A DNA stretch of 10,910 nt from Burkholderiales bacterium (GCA_011391855.1 JAABPT010000475.1:1-10910), one strand, 5' to 3'. Positions 1 to 8,659 are shown, counted from the stretch's first letter. Numbers and translations: made by a program. The notes: a model not told the origin generated them from the sequence alone.

Positions 1-774
<774 letters not shown>

Positions 775-784
775 GGTTTTAGTT

Positions 785-1636
785 TTACTTTTCCGTGTCC
801 ACCAGGCCCTTGACGAACCACTTCTGCATCAGCAGCACCACCAGTGCCGGCGGCAGCATGGCCAGGATCGCGGTGGCCATGACGATATTCCACTCGTTGG
901 CCGCGTCGCCGCCGGAGATCATGCGCTTGATACCCATCACCACCGGGTACATGTCCTCGCTGGTGGTCACCAGCAGGGGCCACAGGTACTGGTTCCAGCC
1001 GTAGATGAACTGGATGACGAACAGCGCCGCGATGCTGGTGGTGGAAAGCGGCAGCAGCACGTCCTTGAAGAAGCGCAGCGGCCCGGCACCGTCCACGCGC
1101 GCGGCTTCCACCAGTTCGTCGGGCACGGTCAGGAAGAACTGTCGGAACAGGAAGGTGGCGGTGGCGCTGGCGATCAGCGGCACCGTCAGCCCGGCGTAGG
1201 TGTTGAGCATGCCCAGGTCCGACACCACCTGGTACGTGGGCCCGATGCGCACCTCCACCGGCAGCATCAGCGTCACGAAGATGGCCCAGAAGAAGAACAT
1301 GCGGCCAGGGAAGCGGAAATAGACGATCGCAAAGGCGGACAGCAGCGAAATGGCGATCTTGCCGATGGCGATGACCAGCGCCGTGATCAGGCTCACCACC
1401 ATCATGCGACCCACCGGCGCCGTGGATGCCGCGCCTTCGCTCGTGCCCTGGATGGCGTGGGTGTAGTTCTCCACGAGATGCGGCCCCGGCAGCAAGGGCA
1501 TGGGCACCTGCACGATGTCCTGCGCCGTGTGCGTGGAAGCCACGAAGGTCACGTACAGCGGGAAGGCGATGACGATCACGCCCAGCACCAGCACCAGGTG
1601 CGAGATGGCGGTGGCCAGGGGGCGGCGTTCAACCAT
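785..1636 (-). CDS. ugpE: sn-glycerol-3-phosphate ABC transporter permease UgpE
   Basis: One of the two inner-membrane permeases of the Ugp importer, pairing with UgpA. It has 283 residues, against 281 for E. coli UgpE as I recall it. About six hydrophobic segments are visible, near residues 12-34, 78-106, 113-128, 148-165, 200-220 and 251-271. The cytoplasmic EAA loop that docks on the ATPase is at 177-196 (EAARVDGAGPLRFFKDVLLP), with the conserved Glu, Ala, Gly and Pro. The ATG is preceded by GGTGA nine bases upstream, a good match to the anti-Shine-Dalgarno. That site lies inside a four-codon reading frame (Met-Ala-His-Trp-stop, 1660 to 1646) whose ATG overlaps the ugpA stop as TGATG. It is 23 bases downstream of ugpA and 10 bases upstream of ugpC, clearly in the same operon. 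Confidence 0.95.
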   Translation of the reverse strand: MVERRPLATAISHLVLVLGVIVIAFPLYVTFVASTHTAQDIVQVPMPLLPGPHLVENYTHAIQGTSEGAASTAPVGRMMVVSLITALVIAIGKIAISLLSAFAIVYFRFPGRMFFFWAIFVTLMLPVEVRIGPTYQVVSDLGMLNTYAGLTVPLIASATATFLFRQFFLTVPDELVEAARVDGAGPLRFFKDVLLPLSTTSIAALFVIQFIYGWNQYLWPLLVTTSEDMYPVVMGIKRMISGGDAANEWNIVMATAILAMLPPALVVLLMQKWFVKGLVDTEK

Positions 1637-1659
1637 GGTCGGGGGTCACCAGTGGGCCA

Positions 1660-2547
1660 TCAGTAGTTGACCTTCTTCTCCACGTAGCGGAACTGCACCA
1701 CCGTGAGCGCGATGACGATGACCATCAGCACCACGCTCTGCGCCGCCGAGCCGCCCAGGTCCAGCGCCTTGAAGCCGTCGTAATAGACCTTGTAGACCAG
1801 GATCGCCGTGTCCTTGCCCGGCCCGCCTTCGGTGGCAGCGTCGACGATGGCGAAGGTGTCGAAGAAGGCATAGACCACGTTGATGACGAGCAGGAAGAAG
1901 GTGGTGGGCGAAAGCAGCGGGAAGACGATGGTCCAGAAGCGCCGCCACGGCCCGGCGCCGTCGATGGCCGCGGCCTCGATCAGGCTCTTCGGAATGCTTT
2001 GCAGCCCGGCCAGGAAGAAGAGGAAGTTGTACGAGATCTGCTTCCACACCGCAGCCAGCACGATCAGCGTCATGGCCTGGTTGCCATTCAGCAGGTGGTT
2101 CCATTCGATGCCCAGGCCGCGCAGCGCGAAGCTCACGATGCCGATGGAAGGCGCGAACATGAACAGCCACAGCACCCCGGCCACCGCCGGCGCCACGGCA
2201 TAGGGCCAGATCAGCAGCGTCTTGTAGACCGTGGCGCCCCGAATCACGCGGTCGGCAAAGACCGCCAGCGCCAGCGAAAGGCTCAGGCCCAGCCCGGCCA
2301 CCAGCACCGAGAACACGGCCGTGATCTTGAACGATGCGAGGTAGCTTTCGTCGGCCCACAGCCGCTCGAAATTCTCCAACCCGACCCATTCCACCGAGGT
2401 GCCGAAGGCGTCTTGCTGCTGCAGCGACTGCACCAGCGCCTGCCCCGCCGGCCAGAAGAAGAAGACGGCGATGACCGCCACCTGGGGTGCGAGCAGCACC
2501 CAGGGCAGCCACCAACTCTTGAATCGGACGCGCTTTTCGACGGCCAA
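1660..2547 (-). CDS. ugpA: sn-glycerol-3-phosphate ABC transporter permease UgpA
   Basis: The second inner-membrane permease of the Ugp importer, 295 residues, the same length as I recall for E. coli UgpA. The N-terminus SWWLPWVLLAPQ followed by FFFWPAGQAL is typical of UgpA. Hydrophobic segments lie near residues 12-34, 74-98, 110-132, 158-182, 212-235 and 270-286. The ATPase-docking EAA loop is at 191-210 (EAAAIDGAGPWRRFWTIVFP). The best start is a TTG at 2547-2545: it gives the family length and N-terminus, and there is no in-frame ATG before the first membrane segment. The leader CCAGGTCTGCCC offers only a weak AGG ribosome site. The gene sits 19 bases after ugpB. A rare start plus a weak site may keep permease expression below that of the abundant binding protein, but that is inference. 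Confidence 0.95.
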   Translation of the reverse strand: MAVEKRVRFKSWWLPWVLLAPQVAVIAVFFFWPAGQALVQSLQQQDAFGTSVEWVGLENFERLWADESYLASFKITAVFSVLVAGLGLSLSLALAVFADRVIRGATVYKTLLIWPYAVAPAVAGVLWLFMFAPSIGIVSFALRGLGIEWNHLLNGNQAMTLIVLAAVWKQISYNFLFFLAGLQSIPKSLIEAAAIDGAGPWRRFWTIVFPLLSPTTFFLLVINVVYAFFDTFAIVDAATEGGPGKDTAILVYKVYYDGFKALDLGGSAAQSVVLMVIVIALTVVQFRYVEKKVNY

Positions 2548-2566
2548 GGGCAGACCTGGAGAGGCT

Positions 2567-3886
2567 TCAGCCCTTGTTCGCTCTTTCGAAGCGCTCGAGC
2601 TGTTCGTTGCCGCGCTTCACCGCTGCGTCCAGCGCTTCCTGGGCCGTCTTCTTGCCGCCCCACACTTGCTCCAGCTCTTCTTCCATGATGGCGCGGATCT
2701 GGTTGAAGTTGCCCAGCCGCACGCCGCGCGACTTGTCCGTGGTCTTGCGGATCATCTGGTTCACGGCCGTGTCGGTGCCGGGGTTCTGCTTGTAGAAGCC
2801 CGACTTCTCGGTGAGTTGAAGCGCGGCCATCGTGATCGGCAGATAGCCGCTCATCTGGTGGCTCTTGGCCTGGACCTCCGGGTTGGTGAGGTAGTTGAAG
2901 AAGGCGGCCACGCCCTTGTACTCGGCGGGCTTCTTGCCGCTCATGACCCACAGGCTGGCGCCGCCGATGATGGTGTTCTGCGGCGCTCCGGGCACGTCGG
3001 GGTAGTACGGCAGGGTGGCGATGCCGAAGTCGAACTTGGCGTTCTTCTTGATGCTGCCGTAGGTGGACGAGCTGGCGGTGGCCATCGCGCACTCGCCTGA
3101 AAAGAACGCCGCATCACCCTTGTTGCCCCGGCCGCGGTAGTGAAACAGCCCCTGCTTGGCCATGTTGGACAGGTTCTCGATGTGGCGAACGTGCAGCGGG
3201 CTGTTGAAGGCCAGGCGCGCGCTGGCGCCGCCGAAGCCGTTGCTCTGCGTCGCGAACAGCGTGTTGTGCCAAGTGGAGAAGCTCTCGAGCTGGGTCCAGG
3301 TCTGCCAGCTGGTGGTGTAGGGGCAGGCATGGCCCGAGGCTTTGAGCTTGGCCGCCGCGCCCACCAGCTCGGGCCAGGTGGACGGCGGCTTGTTCGGGTC
3401 GAGGCCGGCTTTTCGGAAGGCGTCCTTGTTGTAATTCAGCACCGTGGTCGAGCTGTTGAACGGGAAGCTGAGCATCTGACCACTGGGCGCCGTGTAGTAG
3501 CCCATCACCGCCGGCACGTAGACCTTGGGGTCGAACTTGTAGCCGGCATCGGCGAGCACCTTGCCCACCGGCACGATGGCGCCCTTCGCCGACATCATGG
3601 TGGCGGTGCCCACCTCGTAGACCTGCAGGATGTGCGGCGCGTTGCCGGCGCGGTAGGCGGCGATCGAGGCCGGCATCGACTCCTCGTAGCTGCCCTTGTA
3701 GGTGGGCACCACCTTGTAGTCCTTCTGGCTGGCGTTGAAGTCGTTGGCCAGACCGACGACCCAGTCGTTCAGGCCGCCGGTCATGGAATGCCACCACTGG
3801 ATCTCTGTCTGGGCGTGGGCCGGCAAGGCGGCCAGCGTGGCCAAAGCGGCGGCCGCCAGGGCCGGGGCGAATGAGCGCAGTTTCAT
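2567..3886 (-). CDS. ugpB: sn-glycerol-3-phosphate-binding periplasmic protein UgpB
   Basis: Periplasmic solute-binding protein that delivers glycerol-3-phosphate and glycerophosphodiesters to UgpAE. It has 439 residues (E. coli UgpB is about 438). A Sec signal peptide covers residues 1-25 (MKLRS, then an Ala/Leu core ending ALPAHA|Q). Family motifs seen in order: WWHSMTGG, VVPTYKGSYEE, ILQVYEVGTATMM, FPFNSSTTVLNYNKDAFRKAG, the WQTW pair in the ligand-cleft region, IIGGASLWVMSGK, SGYLPIT and RLGNFNQIRAIMEEELEQVW. The start at 3886 is chosen because GGAG lies five bases upstream (GGAGAACCC-ATG) and it places the signal peptide at the very N-terminus; an upstream in-frame GTG would add 12 residues before it. 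It is the first gene of the operon and faces an inverted-repeat operator candidate about 54-75 bases upstream. Confidence 0.96.
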   Translation of the reverse strand: MKLRSFAPALAAAALATLAALPAHAQTEIQWWHSMTGGLNDWVVGLANDFNASQKDYKVVPTYKGSYEESMPASIAAYRAGNAPHILQVYEVGTATMMSAKGAIVPVGKVLADAGYKFDPKVYVPAVMGYYTAPSGQMLSFPFNSSTTVLNYNKDAFRKAGLDPNKPPSTWPELVGAAAKLKASGHACPYTTSWQTWTQLESFSTWHNTLFATQSNGFGGASARLAFNSPLHVRHIENLSNMAKQGLFHYRGRGNKGDAAFFSGECAMATASSSTYGSIKKNAKFDFGIATLPYYPDVPGAPQNTIIGGASLWVMSGKKPAEYKGVAAFFNYLTNPEVQAKSHQMSGYLPITMAALQLTEKSGFYKQNPGTDTAVNQMIRKTTDKSRGVRLGNFNQIRAIMEEELEQVWGGKKTAQEALDAAVKRGNEQLERFERANKG

Positions 3887-3939
3887 GGGTTCTCCGTCTG
3901 ACGAGTTATGAGCCAAGCCCACCAGTGTGGCCGGCGTTT

Positions 3940-3961
3940 ATGACAGTTCTGTTTCTGTCAT
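3940..3961. promoter_or_regulatory. Inverted repeat in the ugpB / flavoprotein divergent promoter region; Pho-box-like half site
   Basis: Seen: a perfect 7-bp inverted repeat ATGACAG-N8-CTGTCAT (arms 3940-3946 and 3955-3961). Read on the ugp strand, the 3946-3936 side is CTGTCATAAAC, matching the first ten bases of the enterobacterial Pho-box unit CTGTCATAAAT. The required second CTGTCA-type repeat at +11 is absent (GCCGGCC). The site lies 54-75 bases upstream of ugpB and about 97 bases upstream of the opposite gene. The ugp operon belongs to the PhoB regulon in E. coli, so phosphate control is plausible. The symmetric arrangement fits a dimeric repressor or activator equally well. No convincing -35/-10 pair was identified; CATAAC about 30 bases upstream of ugpB is a weak -10 candidate. 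Confidence 0.45.
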
Positions 3962-4057
3962 GGAAGGGCTGTGCGCAGCAACGGGGAATACCCGCCGCGG
4001 CGGCAAACCCTGGCCTCGGCTGTCGAAAGCACGTGGGGTAGCATCCAGAATAACCCT

Positions 4058-7000
4058 ATGAACGCTCCCTTCACACTGCCGCCGCCGGTGCCGGTAACGC
4101 TGGCCGCGGAGGCCGACTCCGGCCCCGCCCGCCTGCGCGAGATTCCCTACAACTACACCTCGTTTTCCGACCGCGAGATCGTGCTGCGACTGCTGGGCGC
4201 CAGGGCCTGGGAGATCCTGAGCCAACTGCGCCAGGAACGCCGCACCGGCCGCAGCGCGCGCATGCTTTACGAGGTGCTGGGCGACATCTGGGTGGTGCAG
4301 CGCAACCCCTACCTGGAAGACGACCTGCTGGAAAACCCCAAGCGCCGGCAATTGCTCATCGAAGCCCTGCACCACCGCCTGGGCGAAGTGCAAAAGCGCC
4401 GCACGCCGGCCGACGACGCCCGCCGCGACGCCTTGGTGGGCGAACTGCTGGAAGCCGCGCGCCACGCCGTGGAGCGTTTCGCCGAGCAGTTCCGCACCGT
4501 ATGGGACCTGCGCCGTGCCACGCGCCGTGTACTCGGCCGCCAAACCGCCCGGGACAACCTCAAGTTCGACGGCCTGAGCCGCGTCTCGCACGTCACCGAC
4601 GCCACCGACTGGCGGGTGGAATTCCCCTTCGTGGTGCTCACGCCCGACAGCGAAGCCGAGATGGCCGGCCTGGTGAAGGGCTGCATCGAACTGGGCCTGA
4701 CCATCATCCCGCGTGGCGGTGGCACCGGCTACACCGGCAGCGCCGTGCCGCTGACGTGGAAGAGCGCGGTCATCAATACCGAGAAGCTGGAATCGCTCAG
4801 CGAATTGCAGATGGTGCAGTTGCCCGGCGTGGCCGAACCCGTGGCCACGATCTACAGCGAAGCCGGCGTGGTGACACAACGTGTTTCCGACGCCGCCGAG
4901 CGCGGTGGCCACGTCTTCGCGGTGGACCCCACTTCGGCCGAAGCCAGTTGCGTGGGCGGCAACGTGGCCATGAATGCCGGCGGCAAGAAGGCCGTGCTGT
5001 GGGGCACGGCGCTGGACAACCTGGCGAGCTGGAAGATGGTCACGCCCGAAGCCAAGTGGCTGGAGGTGACCCGCCTGAACCACAACCTGGGCAAGATCCA
5101 CGACGTGGACGTGGCCAGCTTCGAACTGAAATATTTCGACGCCAGCGGCAAGACGCTCGAACGCACCGAAAGGCTCGACATCCCCGGCACCGCCTTCCGC
5201 AAGGAGGGCCTGGGCAAGGACGTCACCGACAAATTCCTGGCCGGCCTGCCCGGCATCCAGAAGGAAGGCTGCGACGGCCTCATCACCAGCGCGCGCTGGG
5301 TCGTGCACAAGATGCCGGCGCACGTGCGCACGGTGTGCCTGGAATTCTTCGGCAATGCGCGCGATGCGGTGCCCAGCATCGTGGAGATCAAGGACTACCT
5401 GTTCGGCCTGCAGGATCAAGGTGTCTTGCTCGCCGGCCTGGAGCACCTGGACGACCGCTACCTGAAGGCCGTGGGCTACAGCACCAAGAGCAAGCGCGCG
5501 CTGGCCAGCGGCTCGGGCCTGCCGAAGATGGTTTTGGTGGGCGACATCGTGGGCGACGACGAAGCGGCCGTGGCCCGCGCCACCAGCGAAGTGGTGCGCA
5601 TCGCCAATTCGCGTTCCGGCGAAGGCTTCGTGGCCGTGAGTGCCGACGCGCGCAAGAAATTCTGGCTCGACCGCAAGCGCACTGCGGCCATCGCGAAGCA
5701 CACCAACGCTTTCAAGATCAACGAAGACGTGGTGATCCCGCTGCCGCGGATGGGCGAGTACACCGAGGGCATCGAGCGCATCAATATCGAGCTCAGCCTG
5801 CGCAACAAGCTGGAGCTGGCCGACGCGCTGAGCGCCTTCTTCGCGCGCGGCAACCTGCCGCTGGGCAAGGGCGACGATGCCGGCGAGATTCCCAGCGCCG
5901 AGTTGCTGGAAGACCGCGTGCAGCAGGCGCTGGCGCTGGTGGCCGAGGTGCAGGCGCTGTGGTCGTACTGGCTGGAGCACCTGGACGAAGTGCAGCCCGA
6001 GAGTGCCCGCAGCCTCTTCGAACTGCTGCAAGACCACACGCTGCGCGCGAGCTGGAAGACGCAGATCCTCAAACCCCTGCAATCGCTGTTCGGCGGCGGC
6101 GCCTTCACGGCCATCCTGGACGAGTGCCGCGCCATCCACCAGCAGGTGCTGCGCGGCCGCGTGTGGGTGGCGCTGCACATGCATGCCGGCGACGGCAACG
6201 TGCACACCAACATCCCCGTCAACAGCGATAACTACGCCATGCTGCAGACGGCGCACGAGGCCGTGGCGCGCATCATGGCGCTGGCGCGGCAGCTCGGCGG
6301 CGTGATCAGCGGCGAACACGGCATCGGCATCACCAAGCTCGAATTCCTGACCGATGCCGAACTGCAGCCCTTCGCCGACTACAAGGCGCGGGTGGATCCC
6401 GAAGGGCGTTTCAACAAGGGCAAGCTGCTGCGTGCCTCCGCGGCGGGCGACGACCGGTCTTCCGACCTGAGCGCCGCCTACACCCCCAGCTTCGGCTTGA
6501 TGGGCCACGAATCGCTGATCATGCAGCGCAGCGACATCGGCGCCATCAGCGACAGCATCAAGGACTGCCTGCGCTGCGGCAAATGCAAGCCGGTGTGCGC
6601 CACCCACGTGCCGCGCGCCAACCTGCTGTACAGCCCGCGCAACAAGATCCTGGCGACTTCGCTGCTGATCGAGGCCTTCCTGTACGAGGAGCAGACGCGC
6701 CGCGGCATCAGCGTGCGCCACTGGGAAGATTTCGAGGACGTGGCCGAGCACTGCACCGTGTGCCACAAGTGCCTGAGCCCGTGCCCGGTGAAGATCGATT
6801 TCGGCGACGTCACCATGAACATGCGCAACCTGCTGCGCAAGATGGGCAAGCAGAGCTTCCGGCCGGGCAAGGCGGCGGCCATGACCTTCCTCAACGCGAC
6901 GAACCCGCAGACCATCAAGCTGATGCGCAGCGCCATGGTCGGCATTGGTTTCAAGGCGCAGCGCCTGGTGCACGGCCTGCTCAAGCCGGCCGCCCGCGCG

Positions 7001-8011
7001 CAGACCGCCACGCCGCGGGCCACGCTGGGCCCGGCGCCGCTGAAGGAACAGGTCATCCACTTCATCAACAAGAAGATGCCCGGTGGCCTGCCCAAGAAGA
7101 CGGCACGTGCGCTGCTGGACATCGAGGACAAGGACTACGTCCCCATCATCCGCGACCCGCAGGCCACCACCGCCGACACCGAGGCGGTGTTCTATTTCCC
7201 CGGCTGCGGCAGCGAACGCCTGTTCAGCCAGGTCGGCCTGGCCACGCAGGCCATGCTCTGGCACGCCGGCGTGCAGACCGTGCTGCCGCCGGGCTACCTG
7301 TGCTGCGGCTACCCGCAGCGCGGCGGCGGCCAGTTCGACAAGGCCGAGAAGATGATCACCGACAACCGGGTGCTCTTCCACCGCGTGGCCAATACGCTGA
7401 ACTACCTGGACATCAAGACCGTGGTCGTGAGCTGCGGCACCTGCTACGACCAGCTGCAGGGCTACCAGTTCGAAGACATCTTCCCCGGCTGCCGCATCGT
7501 CGACATCCACGAATACCTGCTGGAAAAGGGCATCACCCTGCCCACGCAGGACGGCAGTTACCTCTACCACGACCCCTGCCACAGCCCCATGAAGCTGCAA
7601 GAACCCATGAAGACGGTGAAGGCGCTGGTGGGCCCCAACGTGCTGGAGAACAAGCGCTGCTGCGGCGAGAGCGGCACGCTGGGCGTGACGCGGCCCGACA
7701 TCAGCACGCAGATCCGTTTCCGCAAGGAAGAGGAACTGCGCAAGGACGAAGCCGCGCTGCGCCGTTTGCGGGCGGCCGCGCCCGCCGGTTGTGCGGCGGG
7801 GCAGGCGGCGGCGCAGGCCAATGTGAAGATCCTCACCAGTTGCCCCAGTTGCCTGCAGGGCCTGATGCGCTATGAAGACGACCTGAGCACGGGCCTGCTG
7901 GAAGCCGACTACATCGTGATCGAGATGGCCCGCCTCATCCTGGGCGAGACCTGGCTGCCCGACTACGTGGCGCGGGCCAACGCCGGGGGCATCGAGCGCG
8001 TGCTGGTCTAG
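4058..8011 (+). CDS. DUF3683 / FAD-linked oxidase (GlcD-Dld type) fused to 4Fe-4S and CCG domains
   Basis: A 1317-residue flavin/iron-sulfur oxidoreductase. Domains in order: a DUF3683-like N-terminus from about residue 28 (EIPYNYTSFSDREIV); an FAD-binding region with TPDSEAEMAGLV and the FAD loop RGGGTGYTGS from residue 219; a GlcD/Dld C-terminal oxidase part with HMHAGDGNVH at 707-716 and GEHGIG around H754. Two 4Fe-4S motifs follow: C837-x2-C840-x2-C843-x3-C847 and C899-x2-C902-x2-C905-x3-C909-P. Then two CCG domains: C1050, CC1082-1083, C1126/C1129; and C1174, CC1201-1202, C1262/C1265. By family knowledge such proteins oxidise D-2-hydroxy acids (lactate, glycolate, 2-hydroxyglutarate) and pass electrons to quinone; the substrate here is unknown. 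A helical stretch at about 608-705 separates parts of the oxidase region. There is no signal peptide or membrane segment, so it is probably cytoplasmic and membrane-peripheral. The ATG at 4058 is preferred; it lacks a clear ribosome site. Confidence 0.93.
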   Translation: MNAPFTLPPPVPVTLAAEADSGPARLREIPYNYTSFSDREIVLRLLGARAWEILSQLRQERRTGRSARMLYEVLGDIWVVQRNPYLEDDLLENPKRRQLLIEALHHRLGEVQKRRTPADDARRDALVGELLEAARHAVERFAEQFRTVWDLRRATRRVLGRQTARDNLKFDGLSRVSHVTDATDWRVEFPFVVLTPDSEAEMAGLVKGCIELGLTIIPRGGGTGYTGSAVPLTWKSAVINTEKLESLSELQMVQLPGVAEPVATIYSEAGVVTQRVSDAAERGGHVFAVDPTSAEASCVGGNVAMNAGGKKAVLWGTALDNLASWKMVTPEAKWLEVTRLNHNLGKIHDVDVASFELKYFDASGKTLERTERLDIPGTAFRKEGLGKDVTDKFLAGLPGIQKEGCDGLITSARWVVHKMPAHVRTVCLEFFGNARDAVPSIVEIKDYLFGLQDQGVLLAGLEHLDDRYLKAVGYSTKSKRALASGSGLPKMVLVGDIVGDDEAAVARATSEVVRIANSRSGEGFVAVSADARKKFWLDRKRTAAIAKHTNAFKINEDVVIPLPRMGEYTEGIERINIELSLRNKLELADALSAFFARGNLPLGKGDDAGEIPSAELLEDRVQQALALVAEVQALWSYWLEHLDEVQPESARSLFELLQDHTLRASWKTQILKPLQSLFGGGAFTAILDECRAIHQQVLRGRVWVALHMHAGDGNVHTNIPVNSDNYAMLQTAHEAVARIMALARQLGGVISGEHGIGITKLEFLTDAELQPFADYKARVDPEGRFNKGKLLRASAAGDDRSSDLSAAYTPSFGLMGHESLIMQRSDIGAISDSIKDCLRCGKCKPVCATHVPRANLLYSPRNKILATSLLIEAFLYEEQTRRGISVRHWEDFEDVAEHCTVCHKCLSPCPVKIDFGDVTMNMRNLLRKMGKQSFRPGKAAAMTFLNATNPQTIKLMRSAMVGIGFKAQRLVHGLLKPAARAQTATPRATLGPAPLKEQVIHFINKKMPGGLPKKTARALLDIEDKDYVPIIRDPQATTADTEAVFYFPGCGSERLFSQVGLATQAMLWHAGVQTVLPPGYLCCGYPQRGGGQFDKAEKMITDNRVLFHRVANTLNYLDIKTVVVSCGTCYDQLQGYQFEDIFPGCRIVDIHEYLLEKGITLPTQDGSYLYHDPCHSPMKLQEPMKTVKALVGPNVLENKRCCGESGTLGVTRPDISTQIRFRKEEELRKDEAALRRLRAAAPAGCAAGQAAAQANVKILTSCPSCLQGLMRYEDDLSTGLLEADYIVIEMARLILGETWLPDYVARANAGGIERVLV

Positions 8012-8060
8012 CGTCTTGGCGGGCGCGATACTGGCCCCTTGAAGCCGGCGGAGCCACAGC

Positions 8061-8490
8061 ATGAGCGCCGTCATCACGCCCACGGGCATGACGCCGCAGG
8101 AATACCTGGACTGGGAGTCCACCCAGCAGGAGAAGCACGAATATATCGGCGGTCAGGTCTACGCCATGACGGGCGCGCGCTTGAATCACAACCGCATCAC
8201 GCTCAACGCGGTTGCGTCGCTCAGGCAGCCTCTGCGCGGCCGTCCCTGTGAAGCCTTCATGTCCGACGTCAGGCTGCAGATCGACGCTGCCCTGGCTTTC
8301 TACTACCCGGACGTCGTCGTCACGTGTGACCCGCGCGACCTGGCCGACGGCCGCGCATTGGCGGTGCAGCACCCTTGGTTGATGGTCGAGGTTTTTGTCC
8401 GACAGCACGGCGGCTGTTGATCGGGGGAGCAAATTCGAGCATTACCGGTTGATCCCGTCGCTGACGCACTACCCGCTCGTGGAGACGGCT
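8061..8490 (+). pseudogene. Uma2-family (DUF820) PD-(D/E)xK nuclease-like gene, frameshifted and 3'-truncated
   Basis: The start has a good ribosome site (GGAG seven bases before ATG) and reads MSAVITPTGMTPQEYLDWES, then KHEYIGGQVYAMTGA, FMSDVRLQID and YYPDVVVTCD, which are hallmarks of Uma2/DUF820 proteins. After PWLMVEV the frame breaks at a T5 run (8392-8396); as it stands, translation ends at 8420 after 119 residues. Removing one T restores the family sequence VEVLSDSTAAVDRGSKFEHY followed by RLIPSLTHYPLV. Uma2 proteins are usually about 180-200 residues; the last ~45 are missing because the sequence changes to an unrelated PEP-CTERM tail at roughly 8480-8510 (the end given here is approximate). 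Two lesions make a functional product unlikely. Uma2 proteins are widespread, often multicopy and of uncertain role. Confidence 0.82.
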
Positions 8491-8497
8491 CGCCCCC

Positions 8498-8626
8498 ATG
8501 CCGAAGAAGGAAATCTTCCTGACGGTCAGTACCGTTCCTGTGCCCGAACCCGAGACCTACGCCATGATGCTCGCCGGCCTGGGCGCTATCGGCTTCATGG
8601 CTGCACGCCGTCGTCGCCAGGGCTGA
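8498..8626 (+). pseudogene. Orphan 3' end of a PEP-CTERM protein gene
   Basis: A reading frame ending at 8626 encodes a complete PEP-CTERM sorting signal: VPEPETYAMMLAGLG (from 8540), then the hydrophobic AIGFMAA and the basic end RRRRQG. In working proteins this tail anchors an exported protein until an exosortase processes it. The frame can start at an ATG at 8498 (42 residues, MPKKEIFLTVSTVP before the motif). It has no signal peptide or body, and there is a stop in frame upstream at 8462. It follows the Uma2 remnant without a gap, and the original-looking terminator lies 34 bases downstream. The simplest reading is that a deletion joined the front of the Uma2 gene to the back of a PEP-CTERM gene. 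The motif itself is unmistakable; whether anything is still expressed is unknown. Confidence 0.8.
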
Positions 8627-8659
8627 ATTCGAGCAGAGCCTTTCGGCCCTTTGTCCATC

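Noticed and set aside
3887..3922. Longer ugpB start giving 12 extra residues
   Set aside because: The extension would precede a clean signal peptide. The ATG at 3886 has a GGAG site at good spacing and gives the family length.
3992..4003. Perfect 12-bp palindrome CCGCCGCGGCGG
   Set aside because: It is made only of C and G in a GC-rich genome and has no loop or T tract, so it is likely chance.
3971..4057. Upstream start for the flavoprotein adding 29 residues
   Set aside because: The added residues show no family similarity and run through the promoter-like region; MNAPFTLPPP at 4058 looks like a natural N-terminus.
3938..8122. A 1394-codon open frame on the minus strand covering the whole giant flavoprotein gene
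   Set aside because: It is His/Gln/Val-rich with no recognisable motif, while the plus strand carries intact FAD, 4Fe-4S and CCG motifs. Long antisense frames are expected opposite GC-rich genes with strong third-position GC.
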